Source: Rhizobium leucaenae USDA 9039
Lineage (GTDB): Bacteria > Pseudomonadota > Alphaproteobacteria > Rhizobiales > Rhizobiaceae
Direction: 5' to 3'
Assembly: GCF_000426285.1 (NCBI RefSeq)
Contig: NZ_AUFB01000018.1
Coordinates: 51,743-115,742, forward strand
Length of the DNA: 64,000 nt
The notes below the pieces were generated by a model. The model made no database searches, was not told where the DNA came from, and was given only the letters and a program-made list of their open reading frames with translations. The first letter of the stretch is position 1. Every line of letters starts with the position of its first letter. Below, one piece after another: positions 37,192 to 45,467 of the stretch. Made by a program: the position numbers and the translations under genes.

Positions 37192-38202
37192 ATGCCTGAG
37201 AAATATCGGCCGGAAAATGACGCCAGCACGTCTGCCAGCCGTCTCAAGGTAGGATTCATCTTGGCGCGGTCGTTCACGCTGTCCGCGTTCGCGCTCTTTG
37301 TCGATACGTTGCGGCTCGCAAGCGACAAACAGGATCGTTCCGGAAGGGTCCTTGCGGACTGGCAGGTGCTCGGCAGCACCAGGCACCTCATCACCTCAAG
37401 CTGCGGCGTCCAGGTCGCCCCGACGTCTGACCTCGTCGATCCGTCGAGGTTCGACTACATTGCGGTTGTCGGCGGCCTTTTGACCGTCGAAAACCCCGTC
37501 GACGAGGTGACATATGCGTACCTCAAGCAGGCGGATGCCAAGAAGGTGCCGCTGATCGGCGTGTGCACCGGGTCGTTCATTCTCGCTGCGGCTGGCCTGA
37601 TGAAGCGGCACGAATCCTGTGTAAGCTGGCTGCATTACGAGGGGTTTCGGGAGCGCTTTCCCGAGCTCAAGGTCCGTTCCGACCGACTGTTCAATCTCGA
37701 TCGCCAGCGAGGATCCTGCGCAGGCGGCAGCAGCGCCGCCGACCTGGCGGCATTGCTCGTCAGGAAATACATCAGCCGCGACGCGGAGCGAAATGCGCTG
37801 GAGGTCCTCCAGATCGAGAAGGCCCGAACGACCGCTGATATACAGCCCCGTCGTCCATTGTACGAAGACTATGACGATGCCCGTGTAAAGGCGGCGATGA
37901 TCGCAATGGAACAGTTCGTCGATGGCAGCCTGCCAATCCCCAAGCTGGCGGCCAAGGTCGGATTGTCACGGCGGCAACTGGAGAGAATCTTCCTCGAAAA
38001 AACGGGAATGTCTCCTGCCAAAGCTTATAACCGAGTTCGCATGGAACGGGCGAAGTCGATCCTTGCACGCTCGAAGGCACCTCTCATTGAGGTTGCGCTG
38101 GATGTCGGGTTTGAAAACACGTCGCAGTTCACAAGGACATTCAAGCGCACTTTCGGGGAGACGCCGTCGCAACACCGCGCGGCGGTTTCGAGACCCCGTT
38201 AA
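37192..38202 (+). CDS. GlxA-family transcriptional regulator (DJ-1/PfpI domain plus AraC helix-turn-helix)
   Basis: 336 residues. The N-terminal 190 residues form a class I glutamine-amidotransferase-like domain (LIGVCTGSFILAAAGL, with the Cys position retained). A C-terminal AraC/XylS DNA-binding domain spans about 235-330 (LAAKVGLSRRQLERIFLEKT; EVALDVGFENTSQFTRTFKR). Relatives such as GbdR, CdhR and ArgR control betaine, carnitine and arginine catabolism, which agrees with the betaine-type importer upstream. GGGAGTAGAAAG precedes the ATG. Confidence 0.92.
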   Translation: MPEKYRPENDASTSASRLKVGFILARSFTLSAFALFVDTLRLASDKQDRSGRVLADWQVLGSTRHLITSSCGVQVAPTSDLVDPSRFDYIAVVGGLLTVENPVDEVTYAYLKQADAKKVPLIGVCTGSFILAAAGLMKRHESCVSWLHYEGFRERFPELKVRSDRLFNLDRQRGSCAGGSSAADLAALLVRKYISRDAERNALEVLQIEKARTTADIQPRRPLYEDYDDARVKAAMIAMEQFVDGSLPIPKLAAKVGLSRRQLERIFLEKTGMSPAKAYNRVRMERAKSILARSKAPLIEVALDVGFENTSQFTRTFKRTFGETPSQHRAAVSRPR

Positions 38203-38563
38203 TCGAGCCGTATTTCCGGCACCCATGAAAGGCTTGAGTTGGAGCGCCCGGCAAACGGCTTGGCGGCCGGCCGATATTATCTTGGGAACCACAATAGCGG
38301 CTCATTCAATGGCGGAATACCCCCTTTAAGGCGATAACCCGATAAAGAGCACAAGGGCGTTCATCGCTATGGCAGCGGCTAGCAGGACTGCAAATATCTG
38401 CGGGCTGTATCCCATGTTTGCCGCCAATCACATATTGCCATGGTCATCGAAGTGGGGGCTGCCGTCGAGAGCATCGGCACTCCAACTGTGAGCGGCCGCA
38501 AATGTTCTGAGTGCGCTCCACTATTTCCGTCCAACAGGTGAACCTTGACCCATGGTTTCGCGC
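38203..38563. other. Intergenic region after the GlxA regulator and cyoD (convergent)
   Basis: 361 bases between two converging genes. Apart from a possible 29-residue membrane peptide on the minus strand (38326-38415), I see no gene and no clear terminator hairpin with a T-run. Confidence 0.6.
38326..38415 (-). CDS. Possible 29-residue single-span membrane peptide downstream of cyoD
   Basis: On the minus strand ATG 38415 to TAA 38326 encodes 29 residues beginning MGYSPQIFAVLLAAAIAM and ending FIGLSP: one hydrophobic helix of about 20 residues with short polar ends. GGCGG lies a few bases before the ATG. It follows cyoD on the same strand after 148 bases. Small single-span subunits accompany other terminal oxidases (CydX, CcoQ), so an accessory peptide is conceivable. 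Short open frames arise by chance, so this stays tentative. Confidence 0.4.
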   Translation of the reverse strand: MGYSPQIFAVLLAAAIAMNALVLFIGLSP

Positions 38564-38983
38564 CTACTGCTGCATCTGCATCATCTGCTCCATAGGCATG
38601 GGCTGCATGTTCTGGTGCAGGTGATCCATGATCCAGATTGATCCGATGACGATAAGGAAGACCACCAGAACGCCGAAGACCAGTGCCAGCACATTGTTGG
38701 TGTTGTCCGGGCCGGTGGTGATGTGAAGGAAGAAGACCAGATGCACGCCCATCTGCGCTATGGCGAGCACGAGCAGGGCCACGGGAATGGCCGGGCCATA
38801 GATGAGATTGGAGCCGGCGAGAAGGAAGGCGGCGACGGTGAGAATGATGGAGAATCCAAGGCCCAGATTCGCGTTGCGGATCCAATGGCCGCTGTCCTCA
38901 AGGGGTTCGTCGCCCGGAGAATGGTCTTCCCGGTGGTCCATGATGCCGGTGCGCAGGTGCGGATCCGATTCAAAGTCGCTCAT
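38564..38983 (-). CDS. cyoD: Cytochrome o ubiquinol oxidase subunit IV
   Basis: 139 residues from ATG 38983 (MSDFESDPHLRTG), which overlaps the cyoC stop by 4 bases. Three membrane helices (SIILTVAAFLLAGSNL; IPVALLVLAIAQMGVHLVFF; VLALVFGVLVVFLIVIGSIW) match CyoD. The C-terminus ends in an unusual Met-rich tail (MQPMPMEQMMQMQQ) absent from typical CyoD. It is the last subunit of the operon; no cyoE (haem O synthase) follows within view. Confidence 0.92.
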   Translation of the reverse strand: MSDFESDPHLRTGIMDHREDHSPGDEPLEDSGHWIRNANLGLGFSIILTVAAFLLAGSNLIYGPAIPVALLVLAIAQMGVHLVFFLHITTGPDNTNNVLALVFGVLVVFLIVIGSIWIMDHLHQNMQPMPMEQMMQMQQ

Positions 38984-39675
38984 GCGCCGGCTCCCATCAG
39001 ATAGACGATTGTGAAGATGCCGACCCAGACGATGTCCAAAGCGTGCCAGAAGAGGTTGAAACAAATCAGCCGGTGCATGATTTCCCTACGGAAGCCCTTG
39101 ACCTGGATCTGTGCCATCATCGTCGCAAGCCAGAGGCCGCCGAGGGTGACGTGCAATCCATGCAGTCCGACAAGACCGAAGAAGGAGGTCAGCATCCCGC
39201 TCCGCTGCGGGGTAAATCCCTTGTTGGCCAGCTCGACGAATTCCTGCAGCTCGAGAAGGACGAATACCAGCCCCAGGAGCCCGGTGATCGCCAACCAGAT
39301 CTGGGTCCGCCAGAGATTTCTAGCGTTGGCGGCGGCAAACGACAGCATGCAAGTATAGCTGGACAGCAGCAGCATGGCGGTCTCGAGGGCAACCCTGCGG
39401 ATGTCGACGATTTGTTCGATCGTCGGGCCGCCGGCCGTTGCTCCCCGCTGCACCGCAAACGCCGCGAAAAAGCAGGAGAATAGGACGATATCGCTGAGCA
39501 GATAAATCCAGAAGCCGTAACCCACGATAATCCGTTTGTGGGCTGGTCCGGTCGTGCCGTGTCCGGCGCCTTCGACAGGTTCTTCAGCACCATGGGCGCG
39601 GTGGCCGAGCCGGTGCGGGTCCTCACGAATGCGTCTCACAGCTTCGACGCTGGCGGGCAATCCTGTGTCTGTCAT
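38980..39675 (-). CDS. cyoC: Cytochrome o ubiquinol oxidase subunit III
   Basis: 231 residues with five predicted membrane helices, as in bacterial CyoC. Typical segments are GFWIYLLSDIVLFSCFFAAF and FFGLVGLHGLHVTLGGLW. The N-terminal 50 residues are polar and His-rich. It overlaps both cyoB and cyoD by 4 bases, so the subunits are translationally coupled. Confidence 0.94.
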   Translation of the reverse strand: MTDTGLPASVEAVRRIREDPHRLGHRAHGAEEPVEGAGHGTTGPAHKRIIVGYGFWIYLLSDIVLFSCFFAAFAVQRGATAGGPTIEQIVDIRRVALETAMLLLSSYTCMLSFAAANARNLWRTQIWLAITGLLGLVFVLLELQEFVELANKGFTPQRSGMLTSFFGLVGLHGLHVTLGGLWLATMMAQIQVKGFRREIMHRLICFNLFWHALDIVWVGIFTIVYLMGAGA

Positions 39676-41690
39676 GACAGCGCCCCCTGCTGAGAAAGGC
39701 GCTGAAGGAGCGCCTCGCGCGCAGCCCGTCGGGCGCGTTCGGCCTGCGCCACCTCATCCGCCGGCACTTCGAATTCGTGAACGTCACGCCAGGCGAACAC
39801 GACGAATCCGACGAATGCGGCGATCAGAGCCACGATGGCGAGCCACCAGATGTACCAGATCATCGCAAAGCCGAAGACCGTGGCAAAAAACGCCGTGTAA
39901 ATGCCGACCGGGCTGTTGAGGGGCATTTCGATCGGTTCATACTTTGGTTCGGGGGACAACTGCTGGGTTTCCACCGCCCGCAGCTTGATACCCCAATAGG
40001 CTTCTTCACCTTCAACATTCGGCATCACCGCAAAGTTGAAGAAGGGAGGCGGCGAGGGAGTTGCCCACTCCAGGGAACGCCCGTCCCACGGATCGCCCGA
40101 CACGTCGCGCAGCTTCTCGCGGTCGCGGATGCTGACCACGAGCTGCACGATCTGCGAGATCATTCCCAGAATGAGAATGGCGACACCGACAACGGAGACA
40201 TATAGCCAGGGTGCCCACTCAGGAAAGTTGATGTGCTGCAGGCGCCGCGTCATGCCGTCGAGCCCCAATATGTAAAGGGGCGTAAACGTCACCCAGAAGC
40301 CGATGAAAGCGAGCCAGAAGGCGACCTTGCCCCAGCCTTGGTGCAACCGAAACCCGAAGGCCTTCGGAAACCAGAACTCCAGACCTGCAAAGACCGCGAA
40401 CACGACCCCGCCTACGATAACATTGTGGAAATGCGCCACTAGGAACATCGAGTTGTGGGTCAGGAAGTCCGCCGGCGGGACAGCCAGCAGAACGCCAGTC
40501 AGTCCTCCGATGATGAAGGTGAAGATGAAGCCCATGGACCACAGCATCGGGACCTCGAAGCGCACGCGGCCGCCATACATGGTGAAGATCCAGTTGTAGA
40601 TTTTCACCCCGGTCCCGACGGCGATGATGCTCGAGGAGATGCCGAAGAAAGTATTGACCGCGGCGCCTGCGCCCATGGTGAAGAAGTGGTGCAGCCACAC
40701 CATCATCGAAACAACGCAGATGAAGAGGGTGGCTGCGACCATCGACCGGTAGCCGAACAGCGGCTTGCCGGAAAAGGTCGGGAAGATCTCGGAGAAGATG
40801 CCGAAGGCCGGCAGGACGAGGATATAGACTTCCGGATGTCCCCAGGCCCAGATCAGATTCACGAACATCATTGGATTTCCATTCGCGGTGTTCGTGAAGT
40901 AGTGCCAGCCGGCATAGCGATCCAGGGTCAGCATAGCGAGCGTAGCGGTCAACACCGGAAAAGCGGCGACGATCAGCAGACTCGCCGCAAGAGCAGTCCA
41001 GCAAAAGACCGGCATACGCAGATAGCTCATGCCGCGACACCGCATTTTCAGCACCGTGGTGACGATGTTGATCCCGGTGATCAATGTGCCCACCCCGGAA
41101 ATTTGCACGGCCCAGAGGTAATAGTCGACGCCGACGCCGGGCGTATAGGTCGTTTCGCTGAGCGGCGGGTAGGGTAACCATCCAGTGCGGGCGAATTCGC
41201 CGACGAAAAGCGACACATTGACGAGAAGGGCGCCGCTTGCGGTCAGCCAGAACCCGACCGAATTGAAGGTGGGGAAGGCCACGTCGCGGACGCCGAGCTG
41301 CAGCGGCACAAGGAAGTTCATGAACCCCAGCACCAGCGGCATGGCGCCGAACAGGATCATGATCGTGCCGTGGGCGGAGAAGATCTGGTTGTAGTGCTCA
41401 GGTGGCAGATAGCCGGGTGCGTTGATCGCCACCGCCTGCTGCGTACGCATCATGATCGCATCGGCGAACCCACGGATCAGCATCACGACGCCCAATAGGC
41501 AATACATGACGCCGATCCGCTTGTGGTCGACGCTGGTGATCCACTCCCGCCAGAGATACGGCCACCAACCTTTTGCGGTGATCAGGACCAACACCCCAAG
41601 GCCAATGAGGATCACGACGAAAGAGGTGATCAACGGGATAGGCTGAGACAAGGGGATTGCCGAAAGGCTGAGCTTGCCGAACATGATCAA
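39672..41690 (-). CDS. cyoB: Cytochrome o ubiquinol oxidase subunit I
   Basis: 672 residues, haem-copper oxidase catalytic subunit. Ligands are visible in IFSAHGTIMI (haem), WAWGHPEVYILVLPAFG (CuB His and cross-linked Tyr), MVWLHHFFTMG (CuB His pair) and VAHFHNVIVGG (haem His). The length matches CyoB with its extra terminal helices. The enzyme oxidises ubiquinol, reduces oxygen to water and pumps protons. Confidence 0.96.
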   Translation of the reverse strand: MIMFGKLSLSAIPLSQPIPLITSFVVILIGLGVLVLITAKGWWPYLWREWITSVDHKRIGVMYCLLGVVMLIRGFADAIMMRTQQAVAINAPGYLPPEHYNQIFSAHGTIMILFGAMPLVLGFMNFLVPLQLGVRDVAFPTFNSVGFWLTASGALLVNVSLFVGEFARTGWLPYPPLSETTYTPGVGVDYYLWAVQISGVGTLITGINIVTTVLKMRCRGMSYLRMPVFCWTALAASLLIVAAFPVLTATLAMLTLDRYAGWHYFTNTANGNPMMFVNLIWAWGHPEVYILVLPAFGIFSEIFPTFSGKPLFGYRSMVAATLFICVVSMMVWLHHFFTMGAGAAVNTFFGISSSIIAVGTGVKIYNWIFTMYGGRVRFEVPMLWSMGFIFTFIIGGLTGVLLAVPPADFLTHNSMFLVAHFHNVIVGGVVFAVFAGLEFWFPKAFGFRLHQGWGKVAFWLAFIGFWVTFTPLYILGLDGMTRRLQHINFPEWAPWLYVSVVGVAILILGMISQIVQLVVSIRDREKLRDVSGDPWDGRSLEWATPSPPPFFNFAVMPNVEGEEAYWGIKLRAVETQQLSPEPKYEPIEMPLNSPVGIYTAFFATVFGFAMIWYIWWLAIVALIAAFVGFVVFAWRDVHEFEVPADEVAQAERARRAAREALLQRLSQQGALS

Positions 41691-42613
41691 TCCTTTCCGC
41701 CGGTGGAAACTTCACGTCCCGCATGCCCGGGCGCTTCGGGTTCCGGTCCCGGCCCCGGCGGGATCTTCTGGGTGGCGATCGCATCGAAAAGCTGGGGATC
41801 CGTGGCTTTATAGGTCGAGGGCGGCACGCGCTGGGTCTGCTGCATTAGGTTGGTGTAGGCGGCCTGATCGAGCGTCGCGCCGGAACTGCGGACGCTCTTC
41901 ACCCAATTCTGGAAGTCCGCATCCGGCACGCTTCTCACCTGGAACTGCATGTCGGAGAAGCCGTCGCCGGAAAACTGGGCTGAAGTGCCCCAGAGCTCCG
42001 CCGGATCGTCGGCCTGCAGGTGCAACTGAGAGACCATGCCCGGCATGGCGTAGATCATCGAGCCAAGGCGCGGCACGAAGAAGACATTGAAGACGCTCGC
42101 CGAAGTGATGGAAAAATGGACCGGCGTGCCGGCCGGCACCACTAGCTGGTTGATCGTTGCGATCCCCTCATGCGGGTAAATGAACAGCCATTTCCAGTCG
42201 AGCGATACAACCTGTACCTCGATGGGTGCCGTCTTCGATGGCAAGGGCTTGAACGGATCGAGCTGGTAGGAGCCGATCCAGATCAGGCCGCCGATGAACA
42301 TGATCGTCAGGATCGGAATGGACCAGACGACGGCTTCGATCCGCCCGGAATAGGACCAATATGGCAGGTATTCCGCCGTGGTGTTCGAAGCTCGATAGTG
42401 CCACGCCATCCAAAAGGCGAGTACGATCGTCGGGATGACGATGGCCAGCATCACCGCCGTTGAGTCGATCAGGATTTTCGCATCACCCTCGCCGACCGGG
42501 CCGACCGGGTTCAGGACCCCCGAACAGGAGGTAAGACCGAGGCTGAACAAGCCGAGGATCGAGCCGCGGCGAGCGCGCGCCAGCGCGCATTTCGGCACTT
42601 GCAAGCCATCCAT
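41687..42613 (-). CDS. cyoA: Cytochrome o ubiquinol oxidase subunit II (lipoprotein)
   Basis: 308 residues. The N-terminus carries a lipobox (LGLTSC-S), so the mature protein is lipid-anchored. Two membrane helices follow, then a periplasmic cupredoxin-like domain. The CuA Cys ligands of cytochrome c oxidases are absent, confirming a quinol oxidase. A C-terminal Gly/Pro-rich tail extends past the domain. First gene of cyoABCD; AAGGA lies before the ATG. Confidence 0.95.
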   Translation of the reverse strand: MDGLQVPKCALARARRGSILGLFSLGLTSCSGVLNPVGPVGEGDAKILIDSTAVMLAIVIPTIVLAFWMAWHYRASNTTAEYLPYWSYSGRIEAVVWSIPILTIMFIGGLIWIGSYQLDPFKPLPSKTAPIEVQVVSLDWKWLFIYPHEGIATINQLVVPAGTPVHFSITSASVFNVFFVPRLGSMIYAMPGMVSQLHLQADDPAELWGTSAQFSGDGFSDMQFQVRSVPDADFQNWVKSVRSSGATLDQAAYTNLMQQTQRVPPSTYKATDPQLFDAIATQKIPPGPGPEPEAPGHAGREVSTGGKD

Positions 42614-43129
42614 CGCGAGCGTCCTTCCTATGGCGGCCTCAAACCTCGCAAGTTTAACTTTGTTCCAGAGCCGGCTCTCGCAATCACGACATCATAAAGA
42701 TTCGAGTGGCGGTTGAGCATAAATTGCTCCTGTGTCGATGTTCGACCGGAGCGCTTCTTACATTTGAGAACTGTGCGTACAACAATTGGACGCCTGCGTG
42801 CGTCCGATATGCGTCATGGAAGCCTCATGCAGGAGGCCAGAGCTTAAGTACCGAAGAACTTGGACTTACCACCAAGCCTGCTTTTTCCGACATAGGTTGT
42901 ATAACGGATCGAAGGTTAGTCTGCAACGGACGGCGATGCGCATCGCCGTCCGAGAATACTGACAGCCAGGATCACGACTAATGCATGTCGCGCAAAAGTG
43001 TGCGGCGGTTTTGCGAGAGCGACATGCAAAAACAAAGAGCTCAAGCGTCGGAGCGAATCTGAAAGATCGCGACGAGCTTTAGGCTATGAGCGTGAGCGCC
43101 ACATCGTAAATATACCACTTACATATGGG
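42614..43129. other. Non-coding region upstream of cyoA
   Basis: 516 bases between the 5' end of cyoA and the 3' end of a DUF4142 gene. It should contain the cyo promoter, which I could not place with confidence. Its one clear structure is the palindrome at 42927-42952. Short open frames here have Cys-rich, improbable composition and no ribosome sites. Confidence 0.6.
42927..42952. repeat. Perfect 26-bp palindrome
   Basis: Twelve bases, CGGACGGCGATG, then CG, then the exact reverse complement: every base of the 26 pairs. It would fold as an 11-bp stem with a GCGC loop. No T-run follows on either strand. It could be a terminator-like hairpin, a dispersed palindromic repeat, or an operator upstream of cyo. 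Confidence 0.6.
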
Positions 43130-43648
43130 TTATTTATTCAAATCTTCAGCCATTTGCAGATGGTGCTCCAGAGCGGGCTCCGTGCTTGCCGCCCAGGTCT
43201 TTAAATCGGCATTCTTGCCGTTGCTGCCATACCGTTTGAAAAGATCGACAGCCTCCTTGTGGGCCGACACCTGCTCCGAATGGTATTGCTTGGTGAAGTC
43301 GGCTCCCTGAAGGCCCTTGAGTTTAGTGAGCATCTTCTGCTGAGAGGAAGACATGGCTGTTGGCAGGCGCGCTTTTACCTTGCCGCTCATTACCAACTGC
43401 TTCAGTTGGCTCGTGGTTTTCTGATGGTCGGTGATCATCTGCTGTGCGAATGACTTTGTCGCGTCATCGGCGCGTTCGAGCGCAAGCTGACTGGATTGAA
43501 TTTCGAACATGTCGCTTGTCGCGGCCTTATTGACGAAATCCTCAGTTTGCGGGGCCGGCGAACCGGCACCGCTTTTTTCCGCGGCCGATTGAGCAAGAAC
43601 GGGCGCTGCAAACAGCAAAGCGGCGGTCGTGATGGCAATCTTTTTCAT
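43130..43648 (-). CDS. DUF4142 (ferritin-like) secreted protein
   Basis: 172 residues from ATG 43648 (AGGAGAGC in front). It has a signal peptide MKKIAITTAALLFAAPVLAQ and a DUF4142 helical-bundle domain (DMFEIQSSQLALERADDATK; SFAQQMITDHQKTTSQLK). The family is periplasmic and of unknown function, with a ferritin-like four-helix fold. A second family member lies at 59013-59534. A near-match EcfG promoter lies upstream, suggesting stress induction. Confidence 0.9.
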   Translation of the reverse strand: MKKIAITTAALLFAAPVLAQSAAEKSGAGSPAPQTEDFVNKAATSDMFEIQSSQLALERADDATKSFAQQMITDHQKTTSQLKQLVMSGKVKARLPTAMSSSQQKMLTKLKGLQGADFTKQYHSEQVSAHKEAVDLFKRYGSNGKNADLKTWAASTEPALEHHLQMAEDLNK

Positions 43649-43950
43649 GATGCTCTCCTGTGGTTGCAATTTCGAACCTGTGGCCACCGAGAATGTTCCA
43701 AGCCGCTTGATGGTGCGGTGACGATGTCAGCGGAATGCTTCGGTGGGATCTGCTTCACTGCAGTTTCGGCATGGTCAACAGGTGGGTCAAAGCCGAAGGT
43801 GCAGCGCACAAGAGCGCAGCTTTAAATGGCTGTCGTGGGTAAATCTCGAAGCGATAATATGCTTCATGTCTAAAGTGTGATAGTTTTGCTACAGCCATTC
43901 GACGGTGCTGACCTATATCCGGTTCCATAACAACAACCGAGGATACACCG
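43649..43950. other. Intergenic region between DUF4142 and porin genes
   Basis: 302 bases between divergent genes. The left part holds the near-match EcfG promoter at 43675-43699. I could not define the porin promoter. Confidence 0.6.
43675..43699 (-). promoter_or_regulatory. Near-match EcfG-type promoter of the DUF4142 gene
   Basis: Minus strand: GGAAC (43699-43695), 16 bases, GGTT (43678-43675), one mismatch to CGTT, 26 bases before the ATG at 43648. Confidence 0.5.
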
Positions 43951-44586
43951 ATGCATAAGCTACTCATCTCCACCGCGATTGCCAGTATCGTTGGCTTCAG
44001 TGCGGCGTCGGCCGCCGATGTTGTAACACAGGCACCGGAAGCGCCTGCTGTTGAAACGCCGGCTGGTTTCACTTGGACGGGTCCATATGCAGGTATTCGC
44101 GGCGGCGGCAATTGGGTGAATGGGGATTTCAGCATTCCTGGCGCAAGCGGGTCTGAAGATCTGAGCGGCGGCCTCGTCGGTGGTTTCATCGGCTACAATT
44201 GGCAATTTGAGAATAATGTCGTGCTCGGCCTGGAAGGCGACCTGAATTACAACTGGAACAAAGATACCATTGCACCTGGCGTCAAGGTCGGGACGGACAT
44301 CGATGGCTCGGTCCGCGCCCGCCTCGGCTATGCGATCGATCGCGCTTTGATCTATGCGACAGGCGGCTGGGAAGCGACGCGGGGATTTGTCGACACAGGC
44401 AGCAAAGACACCAAGACCTTCAACGGTTGGACGGTGGGTGCCGGGGTTGACTATGCCTTCACCGATCGGGTCTTCGGCCGCCTCGAGTACCGCTATACCG
44501 ACTTCGGGAGCAAGGATATCAGCGGCGTGAACGTCGATCTCAAGCAGAACGCCGTAGTCGTCGGGCTTGGCGTGAAATTCTGGTAA
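43951..44586 (+). CDS. Outer membrane beta-barrel protein, Omp25/Omp31 (RopB-like) family
   Basis: 211 residues with a signal peptide ending near SAASA. The body is an 8-strand barrel with the alphaproteobacterial Omp25/31 pattern (FTWTGPYAGIRGGGNW; GGLVGGFIGYNWQFENNVVLG) and a C-terminal strand ending in Phe-Trp (VVVGLGVKFW), the signal for BAM assembly. Such proteins stabilise the rhizobial and Brucella outer membrane. Confidence 0.9.
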   Translation: MHKLLISTAIASIVGFSAASAADVVTQAPEAPAVETPAGFTWTGPYAGIRGGGNWVNGDFSIPGASGSEDLSGGLVGGFIGYNWQFENNVVLGLEGDLNYNWNKDTIAPGVKVGTDIDGSVRARLGYAIDRALIYATGGWEATRGFVDTGSKDTKTFNGWTVGAGVDYAFTDRVFGRLEYRYTDFGSKDISGVNVDLKQNAVVVGLGVKFW

Positions 44587-44608
44587 TCGGCTTCACCGTA
44601 CGGCACGG

Positions 44609-44629
44609 GTAGCCCGCAAGTCGGGCTAC
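44609..44629 (+). terminator. Hairpin downstream of the porin gene
   Basis: An 8-bp perfect stem (GTAGCCCG / CGGGCTAC) with a five-base loop lies 22 bases after the stop codon. The trailing sequence is only weakly T-rich (TTCTTA). Confidence 0.55.
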
Positions 44630-44709
44630 TCCAGTTCTTAGGTGGTACTGACTGGTACGGACCGCTAATCGGAACGGTCGTCTCATCGGCCGCAAAGACA
44701 TCTGCGACC

Positions 44710-45156
44710 TCATGACTGGGTGGGCTTGATATTGTCCGTGCGTACTTGCCCCTCTAGAACGCCGCGGCGCAGGTCGTGCCGGCCGTGCTCGAGTTCCACC
44801 ACCGTATAAAGCTTTTCGCTGCGGAATGCGCTGGCATTCGCCGTGCTGACATCCTCGGCCGGCGCTGAATCGACCTCCATATAGTCCAATTCGCGCGCCG
44901 CCGCGACGATGCGGGCGTCCCCGGCGGTGCGGGCAGCCACCACTATCTCGCCATGCGAGGGTGCATTTTGCCAATTCGGATCGTCGGGCTCCGCGATAGG
45001 GACAAGGCGATAAACGTTAAGCAGCTCACCGGCCGTCGATGCCCCCTTCTTCTGGGCATCTTTCATCTGGGCCTGGCTTTCGACCGACCGACCGAAAGTC
45101 GTGCTGCTGGTGGCGTTGTTGGGGTCGCTTCCCCCTGTTTTGACGACATTGGACAT
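44710..45156 (-). CDS. Conserved hypothetical stress-type protein
   Basis: 148 residues from ATG 45156 (AGAGGATGAGACT in front). A longer form from ATG 45288 would add 44 residues that include a short Cys cluster. The protein is hydrophilic, rich in Ala, Glu and Ser at its ends, with a central stretch (GEIVVAARTAGDARIVAAAR) that may form a small alpha/beta unit. I do not recognise a family. No signal or membrane segment. A perfect EcfG-type motif lies upstream. Confidence 0.7.
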   Translation of the reverse strand: MSNVVKTGGSDPNNATSSTTFGRSVESQAQMKDAQKKGASTAGELLNVYRLVPIAEPDDPNWQNAPSHGEIVVAARTAGDARIVAAARELDYMEVDSAPAEDVSTANASAFRSEKLYTVVELEHGRHDLRRGVLEGQVRTDNIKPTQS

Positions 45157-45467
45157 AGTCTCATCCTCTTCGCATCTGCAGCGCGGACAGCCGGCGCTCA
45201 TATGAGACGCAACGGCGCGACTGCCGCTTAAATTATCCGTCGTTGCATCTCGGTTTGGGTGAGGGATCAAGGCCCGTCGACATGTCATCGCTCTTCTGCC
45301 GAGTCAGTACCTCGATGCGTGAACAACGGCGGAAACGCATCATCTGTTCCCTCGGGGAAATGCGACCATGCTAAAGGTTTCGGCCAAGACGGTTGTTCGA
45401 GCGACTCTCGTCGAGGCCACTGGCAGGATGACCGACGATGTGAGACGGCCGTGTCGTGCAGACGTTG
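45157..45467. other. Intergenic region with an EcfG-type promoter
   Basis: 311 bases between the hypothetical stress gene and the 3' end of the NhaP-type antiporter gene. The EcfG motif at 45325-45350 is the only feature I can support. Confidence 0.6.
45325..45350 (-). promoter_or_regulatory. EcfG-type promoter upstream of the hypothetical stress gene
   Basis: Minus strand: GGAAC (45350-45346), 17 bases, CGTT (45328-45325), matching consensus. It lies about 170 bases before ATG 45156 but only about 37 bases before the alternative ATG at 45288, which leaves the longer N-terminal form open. Confidence 0.6.

Noticed and set aside
42706..42981. 91-residue open frame upstream of cyoA
   Set aside because: Cys-rich, biased composition, no ribosome site, overlaps the 26-bp palindrome.
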